This document shows, piece after piece, positions 51,293 through 63,134 of a stretch of 64,000 bases of DNA. Location of the stretch: positions 2,537,001-2,601,000 of the forward strand of contig JAEOAD010002279.1 of NCBI GenBank assembly GCA_036365145.1, read 5' to 3'. Position 1 is the first letter of the stretch, and the number at the start of each line of letters is the position of its first letter. The position numbers and the translations under genes are program-made. Source of the stretch: Orientallactaga sibirica. Lineage: Eukaryota > Chordata > Mammalia > Rodentia > Dipodidae. The notes under the pieces are model-generated. The model saw only the letters and a program-made list of their open reading frames with translations. It had not been told where the DNA came from and searched no databases.

Positions 51293-51548
51293 CAGAACTC
51301 CTTACAACACGCTCCTCCAGACACAAAATGGTCTGGATCTCCATGACCTCGCAGTGCCTGACACTACCTACACAAGACCATCATAATAGGAGGAAAAGAT
51401 GATGACATCAAAATAAAAGAGAGACTGATGGAGAGGGGGAGGGGATATGATGGGGAGTGGAGTTTCAAAGGGGAAAGTGGGGGAGGGAGGGAATTTCCAT
51501 GGGTTATTGCCTACAATTATGGAAGTGGTCAAAAAAAAAAAAAAAAAA
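51293..51548 (+). mobile_element. L1 3' end with poly-A
   Basis: Sense orientation: ggaggaaaagatgatgacat, a purine-rich G tract (agtgggggagggagggaat), acaattatggaagtggtc and a 20-base A tail. It is the reverse complement of the fragments at 2831, 5926 and 43471, which confirms those as L1 3' ends. The 5' truncation is near 51293. Confidence 0.8.
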
Positions 51549-51552
51549 GTGT

Positions 51553-51722
51553 AGCCAGGCGTGGTGGCGCACGCTTTTAATCCCAGCACTCGGGAGGCAG
51601 AGGTAGGAGGATCACAGTGAGTTCGAGGCCATCCTGAGACTACAGAGTGAATCCCAGGTCAGCCTGGGCCAGAGTGAGGCCCTACCTCGAAAAGAACAAA
51701 AACAACAACAAATTAAATTAAA
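51553..51722 (+). mobile_element. B1 SINE
   Basis: Near-consensus B1 (agccaggcgtggtggcgcac) just after the L1 poly-A tail. Confidence 0.9.
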
Positions 51723-52534
51723 AAAGAAATATTCAAGTGCACAGATGTTACACTGGCCTGTAAATGTTACCAACTAAGAAGCCTTAGATAATGGGCCTTG
51801 AACCTTCCTCTTCAATCCCTTCTGCGTGCGTTGTCCGTGCTCAACACAACTACAAGATGGGACTGGCTTTCCAACAGCTTATGTACTCCTCACTGCGGGG
51901 AAGGGTTAAGCAGAGAGCTCAGTGCTTGGCAAGGATCGGGTAGATGTATTGGACAGGAGACAGTAGACTGAACTCCCAGAATCTCTCCAAACCGGTGATT
52001 CAGGGTCATTCGACTCAAATTGCTGACACTGGTATGTAATAATTGGACATGGGGACCAAGCTGGGACAGCAGAAGGGGAGGTGCTTATTCTGAGCCCCGC
52101 GGGAACCCTCGAATTTATAGAAGCTCAAAGCTTCATAGCTTGAATGGCCTTAGCCCAGCTGCCTGCATTCGCTGTAGAACCCTTCTCGCTTCGTGCCAAC
52201 CACCTGCCAAAGAACCTCCGGGTCCATTCTGGATCTGCGAGTCTAGAACAAAGTGCATCTTGGTAGCTCCTAGGGTTGTTTCAGGGACTCTTGCACAGAC
52301 TAGCTGGGCTGAGAACCCAAGAAAACTGGCCCGAAGATTTAGCCAAATAACTTAACAGGGCTCTGGCTAAGACGGGTTAAGAGAAGCAATTAAATTCTTT
52401 ACAAAGTCTGACAACTTGATCATCGTATCAGCAGGTGAACAATGGGGACGAGCACATTTTTGTTTCTGCTTTATGGAGCTGAAGTCCAGTGGGTGGCGTC
52501 TGGGCTGACCTCCACTTCTGCACTGCATAGCTTG
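51723..52534. other. 810-base single-copy interval
   Basis: No recognised repeat. A 111-codon open frame (52020-52355) has no recognisable domain or flanking exon signals. Confidence 0.55.
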
Positions 52535-53015
52535 GAGGTGACATTCTGGCTCTGTGATGTGTCTTGGCAAGTTAGCCCTCTTACCTCTCTCTCTCTTTTT
52601 GTAAAATTTTATTTTATTTTATTTTATTTATTTTTTGGAGAGAGACACAGAGAGAGACAGACAGAGAGGGAGAAGGAGAAAGAGAATGGGCACGCCAGCA
52701 GTCTCTCAGCTGCTGTGAACGAAATCCAGATGCGAGCGCCCCCTTGTGGGCAAGTGCGGCATTGCGCCCTTGCATCACTTTGCATCTGGCTAAACGTGGG
52801 ACCTGGAGATTGGAACCGCTGGAGATTGGAACCAGTGTTCTCAGGCTTAGCAGGCAGGCGCCTTAACTGCTAAGCCATCTCTCCAGCCCACCTCTCTCTC
52901 TTTTTCTTGTCTATAATGTAGGCGATATTCGTGTCCACTTTTCAGAGACATGAATGAAACAGTAGATTCACATATAGCCATGGCACAAAGCAGGTGTGTA
53001 ATAAATTCTAGTTCC
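52535..53015 (+). mobile_element. MIR SINE relic split by DIP-L
   Basis: ttctggctctgtgatgtgtc and cttggcaagttagccctctt (52551-52585), then atggcacaaagcaggtgtgt (from 52979), are left and right MIR parts around a DIP-L. Confidence 0.6.
52604..52889 (-). mobile_element. DIP-L SINE with internal duplication
   Basis: Antisense. It has the doubled ctggagattggaacc. acctctctctctttt flanks it on both sides. Confidence 0.9.
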
Positions 53016-53019
53016 CCCT

Positions 53020-53808
53020 TTCCAGAGAGTAACAGAACGCACAATTATTGAAAGCAAAATGCTTTATAACATGACGAACGCATAAAAAGATTAAGAAAGA
53101 ATTACACAATTGTCTATAGCTTTTCTTGGACTGGGGAGTCAGGCCCAGAGGCCAATATTTGCCATTCATCATTTAGTATAATTTTTTTTTTTTTAACAAA
53201 ACCAGAAACATGTGGATGGATAATCTGGCTCCGGGGGTCACCTTGCTCCAAACTAACTTTTCTGTAGCAGGTTTTCTCCTGCCCCCACCACACACGCCTT
53301 GTCAGCATTATTGATGAATTCAATATCCCCACCTCTCCCAGCTGACAGCATGGTGAGCTGACTCCAATCTGTAGGACCCCCTGGTTGCCTGGCGTGGGCT
53401 CCCCAATCACAGGCAGAGGCTGCTGTGGACAGACAGGCAGGTCCAAAGGGGCTCGCAAGTAAGAACTCCCCCCATTGCCTCTGCCAAGGCCAGGCTTGAT
53501 GAAGCTGTCAGTTACCCTGTCAGTTGCGTGTGGGTTTCATCAAGACCCTGCTTGTCTCTCCTTCACTCACTCCCCATCGGTGTGCCCAAATGGAGCTTTC
53601 TTTAAGCCTCATTGCTCTGAAGACGTTGTGAGCCCATTGGTTGGTGAGGTGACTGCCGACAACAGCCTGTGTTTCCAGAAACCTTTAAGGCCTGAGTCAG
53701 GAGAATGAGAAATGGGACAGAGGTTCGCTGGCATAATGGTTCATCCCACCAATGTTTACTCAGGCGGCTGGCTATTCAACTAAAGAGATGAACTGCGGAT
53801 AAAATCCT
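53020..53808. other. 790-base single-copy interval
   Basis: No recognised repeats. Open frames of 114 codons (minus) and 77 codons (plus) have no domain. Confidence 0.55.
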
Positions 53809-54000
53809 TGGCTGGAAAAATGACTTAGTGGTTGTGGCGCTTGCCTGAGAAACCAAAAGACCCAGGTTCGATTCCCCAGGACTCATGTAAGCCAGATACA
53901 CATGGTGGCACATGTGCCTGGAGTTTGCAGTGGCTAGAGGCCCTGGTGTGCCCATTCTCTCTTCTCTCTCGTGCTCTCAAGTAAATAAATATATTTAAGA
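53809..54000 (+). mobile_element. DIP SINE
   Basis: Diverged head (ggctggaaaaatgacttag). A short deletion removes cgtttg near 53928. Confidence 0.86.
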
Positions 54001-54038
54001 ATTCCTGTCTAATGAAATGGAAATGTGCAGAATTCTTT

Positions 54039-54193
54039 TTTTTTTTTTTAGTTTTTCGAGGTAGGGTCTCACTCTGGTTCAAGCTGACCTGGAATTCACT
54101 ATGTAGTCTCAGGGTGGCCTCGAACTCTTGGCGGTCCTCCTACCTCTGCCTCCCGAGTGCTGGGATTAAAGGCGTGCGCCACCACGCCCGGCT
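54039..54193 (-). mobile_element. B1 SINE
   Basis: TSD cagaattcttt lies at 54028-54038 and 54194-54204. The body is near consensus. Confidence 0.93.
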
Positions 54194-54365
54194 CAGAATT
54201 CTTTCTTAAGGACTATTAACATTGAGTGAATCTTGAATGTATGAGACGGACATTTTGCAAACGCCACTGGATTAAGCATCATATGCAATCCTATGATCTT
54301 GTTTTTATAAAGAAGAAAAATGGAGCACAGAGGAGCCCAATGACCTATCAAGATTTATAACTACA

Positions 54366-54532
54366 GGGACTGGAGAGATGGCTTAGCGGTTAAGGCGCTT
54401 GCCTGCAAAGCCAAAGGACCCAGGTTCAATTCTCCAGGATCCATGTAATCCAGATGCACAAGGTGGTGCATGCGTCTGGAGTTCGTTTGTGGTGGCTGGA
54501 GGCCCTGGCGTGCCTATTCTCTCTCTCTTTCC

Positions 54533-54583
<51 letters not shown>

Positions 54584-54632
54584 TTTTTCTTCCTTCCTTC
54601 CTTCCTTCCTTCCTTTCTTTCTTCTTTCTTTT

Positions 54633-54679
<47 letters not shown>

Positions 54680-54732
54680 CTCTCTGCCTCTTTCTCTATC
54701 AAATTCATCAATAAAAGTAAAATATTGAAAAA
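54366..54732 (+). mobile_element. DIP SINE with internal CTTT expansion
   Basis: Perfect 16-base TSD aagatttataactaca at 54350-54365 and 54733-54748. The 3' CT run has expanded to about 170 bases of CTTT/CCTT (54519-54688), while the segment cctctttctctatcaaattc and the tail behind it remain. Confidence 0.94.
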
Positions 54733-54839
54733 AAGATTTATAACTACAAAAAACCCCAGAAATATAATTCAAAAACTATTTCCTATCCAGTCCCATGATT
54801 TGAACTATTTTTGCTGCATTTCCTATTTCTAAACTTAAT

Positions 54840-55000
54840 TTTTTTTTTTTTTTTTTTTGGTTTTTAAGGTAGGGTCTCACTCTAGCCAGGCTGACCTGGA
54901 ATTCACTCTGTAGTCTCAGGGTGGCCTTGAACTCATGGCAATCCTCCTACCTCTGCCTCCCGAGTGCTGGGATTAAAGGTGTGCACCACCATGCCCGGTT
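54840..55000 (-). mobile_element. B1 SINE
   Basis: Antisense. aaacttaattttttt and agcttaatttttttt flank it. Confidence 0.9.
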
Positions 55001-55015
55001 AAGCTTAATTTTTTT

Positions 55016-55630
55016 TTCTTAGCTATTGGTAGAATGAAAGGATAACAAAAAAAGCTGTGTATGGAAGCACTTTGGGAAATATAAAGCTAGCTGCTACAAG
55101 AGGACAGCTGTCTTTCCAAGTTATCTCGAATTGCACCGGCTTAACGCTCAGTGGACAATGCAGCATTTGGAAACTGACCTTCCATCCAAGTTCAGGGGGG
55201 ACTCTCAGGTTTCAGCCGTGAGGCTGCCGAGGAGCAGAGGGATTTGGAACCATTTCCTCATGTGCTTGTCCTTAGGCCACGGCTCTGGGGTGTGGTCTGA
55301 ACCTGCAGCACCCCCCTACCCCACAGAGACATGGGGTCTGCCTGGACACTGCCCTGGGGTCTGAATCTAAATAACCGCCAGAATGGCCAGCGTCCAAGCC
55401 GGAGGAGATGTTTATTTCTTGTATCTATCGGAAGTAAACTTCCTTTCCAAAGATTTCCCCCACTGAAAGAGGAGGAAAAGAAGGCTTTCCTGTGTTCAGG
55501 GCCATTCCCTCGCATTGCTCCACTATTAGTTACAGAAGTTGAGCCGTGGGGATGGAACTTGAGGAGACAGGATGGAGTGACAGCAAACATTCTCCGCAGG
55601 GAGGCTGGCTCAGAGCCCCATGTACTCAGT
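55016..55630. other. single-copy interval
   Basis: About 610 bases, no recognised repeat. Overlapping frames of 127 (minus) and 107 (plus) codons without domains. Confidence 0.55.
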
Positions 55631-55634
55631 GATT

Positions 55635-56060
55635 CTCCCACTGTGTGTCTTTGAGCGTGTTTCTTAACACCCTGTCTTTATTTCTCCATGTACGAAGTAG
55701 GCATGGCGATACTGTTTTCCTCTCGCAGTTACTGTGCAGACCCAATGTAAGGATTTTTAAGTATTTTTATTATTTATTTTTGGAGAGAGTCACAGAGAGA
55801 GAGACAGACAGACAGAGAGGGAGAGACATATAGAGATGGGCGCCAGCAGTCTCTCAGCTGCTGTGAACGAAATCCAGATGCATGCGCCCCCTTGTGGTCA
55901 AGTGCGGCATTGCACCCTTGTGTCACTTTGCATCTGGCTGAACGTGGGACCTGGAGATTGGAACCGCTGGAGATTGGAACCAGTGTTCTTAGGCTTAGGA
56001 GGCAGGTGCCTTAACTGCTAAGCCATCTCTCCAGCCCCCAATGTAAGAATTTTATGCATC
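55635..56060 (+). mobile_element. MIR SINE relic split by DIP-L
   Basis: ctgtgtgtctttgagcgtgt, ttctccatgtacgaagtagg and cgcagttactgtgcagaccc are the MIR core. The DIP-L interrupts it at 55758. Confidence 0.6.
55758..56036 (-). mobile_element. DIP-L SINE with internal duplication
   Basis: TSD cccaatgtaaggatttt (55741) and cccaatgtaagaatttt (56037). It has the doubled ctggagattggaacc. Confidence 0.92.
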
Positions 56061-56309
56061 CACTCTTTCATTCATCCCGTCTCTGCTAGAAACTCGAGAT
56101 CCAGTGAAGGGCAAGACGGTAGACATGGTGCATACATATGAAGTTCCTGTTGTATCTACTGGGGCACGTAGATGGCAATCTGATGAGACAGAGAGAAAAG
56201 TCACGAGAGTTTGTTAGACAGGAATATGGGAGGTTAGCAGGGTCTGTGGCTGTGTCATTGAAGGTAAGACGTGAAGGCTGTGTAATAGGTGGCACGTCAC
56301 CAATGCTGG
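56061..56309. other. single-copy interval
   Basis: Unrecognised, possibly an L2 relic around 56200-56290. Confidence 0.4.
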
Positions 56310-56364
56310 CAATAAAGAGGCTTTGCAGACATGCGCCTTAACCACTAAGCATCTCTCCAGCCCC
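56310..56364 (-). mobile_element. DIP SINE head fragment
   Basis: Only the 5' tRNA-like head (ctttgcagacatgcgcctta to gcatctctccagccc) remains. Loss of the 3' part implies deletion, not 5'-truncated insertion. Confidence 0.8.
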
Positions 56365-56375
56365 TTAGGGCACTT

Positions 56376-56662
56376 AAAAATTTTTTTTTATTTTTATTTT
56401 TGGAGAGAGACAGACAGAGAGAGAGGCAGACAGAGAGGGAGAGGCAGAGAGAGAAAAAATGGGCACACCAGGGCCTCTCAGCCACTGTGAACAAACTCCA
56501 GATGCATGCGCCCCCTTGTGGGCAAGTGCGGCATTGCACCCTTGTGTCACTTTGCATCTGGCTAAACGTGGGACCTGGAGATTGGAACCACTGGAGATTG
56601 GAACCGGGTTCTTAGGCTTAGCAGGCAGGCGCCTTAACCGCTAAGCCATCTCTCCAGTCCCC
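56376..56662 (-). mobile_element. DIP-L SINE with internal duplication
   Basis: TSD ccttagggcactt lies at 56363-56375 and about 56665-56677. It has the doubled ctggagattggaacc and both gggcaagtgcggcattgc and agggcctctcagccactg. Confidence 0.92.
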
Positions 56663-56679
56663 CTCCTTAGGGCACTTTT

Positions 56680-57110
56680 TAAACATAGTTTGTTTTAGCT
56701 GATCCCTGCATTTGCACCCTGCTCTTCTCTTCCCTCTCTGAACTCTTTACCACTTGTGCTCTTCTGCCTCCGGGCAAAATTTCCTCTTTCTTTATTGGCT
56801 GAGTAAAATGCCATCACATAACTCCCCGTTTTCATTATCCATTCAACTGTTGATGGACGTCTAGACCTATTCCTTTTATTTGCTGTTGTGAGTCAAAGCA
56901 ACAGTGCAGAAATGTGCAAGTATTTATGTGAGAGAGTCCTTTGAGTGTATTCATAGAAATGGTATAGCTGGGTCACAGGGTGAGTCCACGTTTAGATTTT
57001 TGTGAAATTTCTACACTGATTTCCTTATTTGCTGCATCAGTTTCCACTCCCACAATGAATAAGAGCTCTTCTCCCTCACATCTTTGACAGCATTTGTTGT
57101 CACGTGTTTT
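56680..57110 (-). mobile_element. L1 ORF2/3' region relic, part 1
   Basis: ccattcaactgttgatggac, aatggtatagctgggtcaca and gtttccactcccacaatgaa are the antisense of the end of L1 ORF2. It is decayed and later split by SINEs. Confidence 0.75.
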
Positions 57111-57112
57111 CT

Positions 57113-57131
57113 TTCCTCCTTCCTTTCTTTT

Positions 57132-57177
<46 letters not shown>

Positions 57178-57224
57178 TTCCTTCCTTCCCCCTCCTCCCT
57201 CCCCCCTCCCCCCCTCCCTCCTCC

Positions 57225-57286
<62 letters not shown>

Positions 57287-57290
57287 ATTT
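57113..57290. repeat. CTTT microsatellite with C-rich centre
   Basis: CTTT flanks surround ccccctcctccctcccccct. It grew from the tail of the next B1. Confidence 0.95.
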
Positions 57291-57435
57291 TTGGTTTTTC
57301 AAGGTAGGGTCTCACTCTAGCCCAGGCTGACCTGGAATTCACTATGTAGTCTCAGGCTGTCCTTGAACTCACAGCGATTCTCCTACCTCTGCCTCCCGAG
57401 TGCTGGGATTAAAGGCATGTGCCACCACGCCCAGC
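57291..57435 (-). mobile_element. B1 SINE
   Basis: Antisense. It interrupts the L1 relic. Confidence 0.9.
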
Positions 57436-57446
57436 ATGTTTTCTTT

Positions 57447-57499
57447 TTAAAAAAAAAAAGATTTTTTTTTTTCATTTGCAAGCAGAGAGGTACAGACTA

Positions 57500-57542
<43 letters not shown>

Positions 57543-57704
57543 GAGAGAGAGTATATGCATTCCAGGGTCTCTAGCCACTGCAAATGAACTCCAGATGAAT
57601 GTGCCACTTTGTGCAGCTGGCTTTACCTGGGTACTAGGGAATTGAACTCAAATTGTTGGGCTTTGCAGGCAAGTGCCTTAAATGCTGAGCCATCTCTCCA
57701 GCCC
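57447..57704 (-). mobile_element. DIP SINE with (CAGA)n
   Basis: Antisense. The GA block holds about eight CAGA units at 57511-57541. Confidence 0.88.
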
Positions 57705-57711
57705 AACACAT

Positions 57712-57861
57712 TTTCTTTTTCGAGGTAGGGTCTTGCTCTAGCCCAGGCTGACCTGGAATTCACTATGTAGTCTCAGGGTGGCCTCGAACTCATGGCGATC
57801 CTCCTACCTCTGTCTTCCAACTGCTGTAATGGATTAAAGGCTTGTGCCACCACGCCTGGCT
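57712..57861 (-). mobile_element. B1 SINE
   Basis: Antisense. It carries a short insertion (ctgctgtaatggattaaagg). Confidence 0.88.
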
Positions 57862-57865
57862 AACC

Positions 57866-57985
57866 AACACATTTTCTTGATGGCAATCATTTTGACTAGG
57901 GTGGGTGAGATGGGATTTCAGAACAATTTTAATTTGCATTTCTGAGCATGTTTAAAAATCATGTATTAGCCAATTGAGTTTTTTC
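57866..57985 (-). mobile_element. L1 ORF2 relic, part 2
   Basis: ttcttgatggcaatcatttt and tttaatttgcatttctgagc continue the antisense L1 from 57110 across three inserted SINEs. Confidence 0.75.
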
Positions 57986-57989
57986 TCTT

Positions 57990-58204
57990 TTTAAAAATTG
58001 TATTTATTTATTTACTTGAGAGAGGGAAAGAGGCAGACAGAGAAAGAGTGAGAATGGGCGTGCTAGGGCCTCCAGCCACTGCAAATGAACTCTAGACGCA
58101 TGTGCCCCCTTGTGCATCTGGCTTATGTGGGACCTGGAGAATCGAACCTGGGTCCTTAGGCTTCGCGGGCATGCGCCCTAACCGCTAAGCCATCTCTCCA
58201 GCCC
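57990..58204 (-). mobile_element. DIP SINE
   Basis: Antisense and complete. It ends the L1 block. Confidence 0.9.
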
Positions 58205-58205
58205 C

Positions 58206-58331
58206 AGTTAGCAGTTTTAATCCAAGAGGACACAACTTTCCGAGTACTGGTACAAGTGCAGCTATAGAAAGACTCAATGTCACCTCCTCTATGCCCTGGA
58301 GCCAGAGTTCATCCTTATGTCATTCAAAACA
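58206..58331. other. single-copy interval
   Basis: Nothing recognised left of the inverted repeat. Confidence 0.45.
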
Positions 58332-58418
58332 CTGCATATTTTAAACTCCCCACCTTTAGATCACCAAATCCTTCCCTGAGGGAGTGATATTTTATGTGTC
58401 GCATTGACGGAGCCATGG
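58332..58418 (+). repeat. inverted repeat, left arm
   Basis: ctgcatattttaaactcccc to cattgacggagccatgg. It pairs with 59407-59501 in opposite orientation at about 90% identity. The right arm has 8 extra bases. Confidence 0.92.
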
Positions 58419-59135
58419 GGTCCCCGGATATTTGGTCCAACACTGTTTTGGTAGTGTCCGCATGGAACTTTCTGCATGTGAGCAATGGTCTATATTGGAA
58501 CTGGTATCTTTAGCAAAGCAATGACTCTCTTAAAGGCAGGAAGGTCTTGGCCAGCCAGCTCAGGATCTGCATAGGATGGAAGTCCGAGTGACAACACTCT
58601 TCCTGCCTGGCTGTGGAAGCTGGACAATCTCTCTTCTTCCATTTGGGCTCAAACTGAACAACTCGCTCTTCTTGGGTCTTGAACTGCCCTCAGATTGTGA
58701 CTCACACTGTTGTCTTTCCTGGTTTTCAGATTTGGGTTAGAACCATTGGCTTTCTCAGGCCTCCAGCTCGCTCCCGTCAGGTGGTAAAAGAATCTTCAGC
58801 TTCCATAACCATGTAAGTCAATTCCTTATGTAATAACCTACCATCTACCTATCTTTCTTTCTTTTTTAAAAACTATTTTATTTTTATTTATTTCTTTATT
58901 TGAGAGAGCAGCAGAGAGAGAAAGAGAGAGAGAGAGAGAGGGAGAATGGGTGTGCCAGGGCCTCCAGCCACTGCAAACGAACTCCAGACCCATGCGCCCC
59001 CTTGTGCATGTGGCTGACGTGGGTCCTGGAGAATCAAACTGGGATCCTTTGCCTTTGCAGGCAAGCGCCTTAACCACTAAGCCCATCTCTCCAGCCCCAC
59101 CTACTTATCTTTCATTTATCTACTTCCTATTGGCT
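58419..59135 (+). mobile_element. old MaLR (MLT1-like) LTR relic split by DIP
   Basis: ggatatttggtccaacactg, then, near the end, cttcagcttccataaccatg and taagtcaattccttatgtaa, then tatctacttcctattggctc after the DIP, follow the pattern of an ancient mammalian MaLR LTR. Confidence 0.55.
58862..59098 (-). mobile_element. DIP SINE
   Basis: Antisense. ctatctttc and cttatctttc flank it. Confidence 0.9.
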
Positions 59136-59344
59136 CTTAAAAAATATTTTTGTTTATTTGTATATAAATATAAATAAAGAAAGCGAGAGGAAATGGGTGT
59201 GCTAGAGCCTCCAGCCACTGCAAATGAACTCCAGATGCGTGTACCACTATGCATCTGGTGTTACACGGGGCCTGGGGAATTGAACTCTGCTCATCAGGCT
59301 TTGCATGGTAAGTGCCTTAACCGCTGAGTTCTCTCTTCAATCCT
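59136..59344 (-). mobile_element. DIP SINE, diverged
   Basis: Antisense, with an atypical head (gctgagttctctcttcaatc). Confidence 0.82.
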
Positions 59345-59406
59345 ACCTGGACATTTCTGAAGTTTAATTTTCTTGATTACGTATGCTGCTGCTAAGTAGG
59401 GGATGT

Positions 59407-59501
59407 CCATGGCTCCGTCAATGCATCAATGCAACACAAAAAATATCACTCCCTCAAGGAAGGATTTGGTGATCTAAAGGTGGGGAGTATAAAATATGCA
59501 G
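59407..59501 (-). repeat. inverted repeat, right arm
   Basis: Reverse-complement partner of 58332-58418. The 8 extra bases (atcaatgc) are a local tandem duplication. Confidence 0.92.
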
Positions 59502-59946
59502 AAGTTGCAGGACACCCTGATTTTTGCCTCAACAGGTTGGGGAGCATATAGCCCCAGGAAATATTTCCATAAGCCCCCTTCTGCACCTTGTCTTTCCAAC
59601 AGCGCCTGGGCCTGGGGCCAGTTCTGAACTTGCACAAGTGCAAGAAGGAGAGTGTGAGCCGAAGATGATATGGAGTCCCTGGCAGGCTCCCTGGGCCCCC
59701 AGTGGTTGAATTCTAGCTATAAATAGAAGGCATACAAAACAGAATGTCTTTTTAATATGCACATGGAATTCATTTATTTAATGAAGAATTTTCCTGGAAC
59801 AGAGAGCTTGCCGTCAGTGCTGAGCTATTTTTGAGTAGGATTGAGGGAAAAACTCAAGCGGACGTATTTGCTCTTTGGGTTTATGCACTTGCAATAGGTT
59901 TCAATTTAAAATAAAAAAGTAAAACTATAGGGGTCAGAAATCAGAT
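59502..59946. other. single-copy interval
   Basis: Unrecognised. A TATA-like ctataaatag occurs at 59717 but nothing downstream supports a promoter. Confidence 0.5.
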
Positions 59947-60160
59947 GAGGGCTGGAGAGATGGCTTAGCGGTGAAGCGCTTGCCTGTGAAGCCTAAGGAC
60001 CCTGGTCCAAGGCTCGATTCTCCAGGACCCACATAAGCCAGATGCACAAGGTGGAGCATGCATCTGGAGTTCGTTTGCAGTGGCTGGAGGCCCTGGCATG
60101 GCTCATTCTCTATCTATCTGCCTCTTCCTCTGTCTGTCGCTCTCAAACAAACAAACAAAC
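59947..60160 (+). mobile_element. DIP SINE with CAAA tail
   Basis: TSD gaaatcagat lies at 59937-59946 and 60161-60170. Confidence 0.92.
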
Positions 60161-60170
60161 GAAATCAGAT

Positions 60171-61209
<1,039 letters not shown>

Positions 61210-61405
61210 ATTTACTTATTTGAGAGAGAGAAAGAGGCAGAGAGAGAAAGAGAGAATGGGCATGCCAGGGCCTCCAGCCACTGCAAACGCACTCCAGATG
61301 CATGTGCCACCTTGTGCATCTGGCTTACGTGGGACCTGGAGAGTTGAACCGGGATCCTTTGGCTTTTCAGGCAAATGCCTTAACCACTAAGCTATCTCTC
61401 CAGAC
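61210..61405 (-). mobile_element. DIP SINE
   Basis: Antisense and complete. Confidence 0.9.
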
Positions 61406-61407
61406 CC

Positions 61408-61611
61408 TAAGATTATTTTTTTCTATTAAGAGACAAAGAGAGAGGGTGAGAGAGTGTGAGAATGGGCATGCCAGGGCCTCCAGCCACTGCAAATGAACTC
61501 CAGATGCATGTGCCACCTTGTGCTTCTGGCTTACGTGGGACCTGGAGAGTCGAAGCTGGGTCCTTAGGCTTCGCAGACACACGCCTTAACCACTGAACCA
61601 TCTCTCCAGCC
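61408..61611 (-). mobile_element. DIP SINE
   Basis: Second antisense DIP in tandem with the previous one. The tail is short (ttatttttttctattaag). Confidence 0.89.
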
Positions 61612-61857
61612 TGCTGGCTGGTATTGTAAAGCCCACGATGTACACAGCAATAGAGCGATCCTGGGCCTCGTGGAGGGCAGCGTTTGGTCTTGAGGCATCA
61701 GGTAGGTAGCACCACCAGCCTGATCCAGAACTGCACGCTGAAATCTTGGTGAAAATGCAGATTACCAGGACCTTGTTCAGAATAATGTGACTTTGCAAGC
61801 TTGGCATGGGTGTTCTAATAATTGGAAACACACAGACAGAGTGCTCTGCCCCATGCT
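61612..61857. other. single-copy with MER5-like relic
   Basis: tgaaaatgcagattaccagg and gtgttctaataattggaa (61750-61830) resemble the inner part of a MER5-type hAT element. Weak match. Confidence 0.4.
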
Positions 61858-61868
61858 AGCACTCATTT

Positions 61869-62071
61869 AAAAAAATATTTAATTAACTTATTTATTTGAC
61901 AGAGAGAGAGAGAGAGAGAATGGGCATGCCAGGGCCTCCAGCCACCGCAAACGAACTCCAGACACATGCGCCCCTTGTGCATCTGGCTAATGTGGGTCCT
62001 AGGGAATCGAACCTGGTTCCTTTGATTTTGCAGGCAAACGCCTTAACTGCTAAGCCATCTTCTCCAGCCCC
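61869..62071 (-). mobile_element. DIP SINE
   Basis: TSD agcactcattt lies at 61858-61868 and 62072-62082. Confidence 0.93.
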
Positions 62072-62082
62072 AGCACTCATTT

Positions 62083-62667
62083 TAACTTGTCTCTGTTCAC
62101 AGCTCTAGTTACCATCTGGTCTCCCGGACAGATAGTCTTTCAGGGACAGGACCACATGTGATTCAATCCCACATCCACGGCAGGAAAAGCCTGGCTTGGC
62201 CCAGGGCAGGAGAACAGAGTCAATCGACCAGAAACGACCCGTCAACTGAATGACGTCCTACGACGACTGGCTAAATTCTGGCTGACGCCGCATGCTCTTA
62301 TCATATCTGGCAAGGTTACTAAAATGGTGACTGTTCCTTCCTATTTCTTGGATGCCCTCTACTCACCTCACCACCACCTTTACGCAATCTATGGCCCACC
62401 AGGACAGAGACTCCTATTCTGGAAGATGCTGTCAGACTTAAATCTCCAGCTTGGCATGTTTCCTGCCCTGATGTCTCAGGTCTGTTTCTAACTCCTCCTT
62501 GCTGAATTGTGTGTACCTGGACCTCATTTCGCTCCGTATCAAATGGGACCATTTTACAATATGATTTCCAAGGTCGCTTCCAACTCTTGACACGCTAGAC
62601 TCCTCTGACTGGAACCTGAAATTTCTGGTGAATTCCGTAAGATGGGAAAGCCTCGTTCAAGGCCTTT
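62083..62667. other. 585-base single-copy interval
   Basis: No repeat recognised and no coding support. Confidence 0.55.
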
Positions 62668-62897
62668 TATTTTATTTTATTTTATTTTATTTTATTTTAT
62701 TTTATTTTATTTTATTTTATTTTAGAGAGAGAAAGAGAGAGAGAGGGGGGGCACGCCAGGGCCTCCAGCCACTGCAAACGAACTCCAGATGCATGTGTCC
62801 CCTTATGCATCTGGCTTATGTGGGTCCCAGAGAGTTGAACCGGCATCCTTTGGCTTTGTAGGCAAATGCCTTAACCACTAAGCCATCTCTCCAGCCC
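62668..62897 (-). mobile_element. DIP SINE with (TTTTA)n tail
   Basis: Antisense, with 11 TTTTA units at its left. It is probably the first of two nested DIPs, with outer flanks aaggcctttt and gaggcctttg. Confidence 0.9.
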
Positions 62898-62917
62898 ATT
62901 TTTAAAATTTTATATTT

Positions 62918-63134
62918 TCTTTTTTAAAAAAATATTTTTTATTTTTATTTATTGATTTGACAGAGAGAACGAGGAGAGAGAGAATGGGTGCATCAGGGCC
63001 TCCAGCCACTGCAAACAAACTCCAGATGCATGTGCCACCTTGTGCATCTGGCTTACGTGGGTCCTGGAGAGTCGAACCGGCCACCTATGGTTTTGCAGAC
63101 AAACACCTTAACCGCTAAGCCATCTCTCCAGCCC
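62918..63134 (-). mobile_element. DIP SINE
   Basis: Antisense. attttatattttc occurs on both sides, which marks its own TSD. Confidence 0.91.

Noticed and set aside
59700..59760. TATA box ctataaatag as a promoter
   Set aside because: No initiator, CpG island or downstream exon accompanies it. AT-rich matches of this kind are common by chance.
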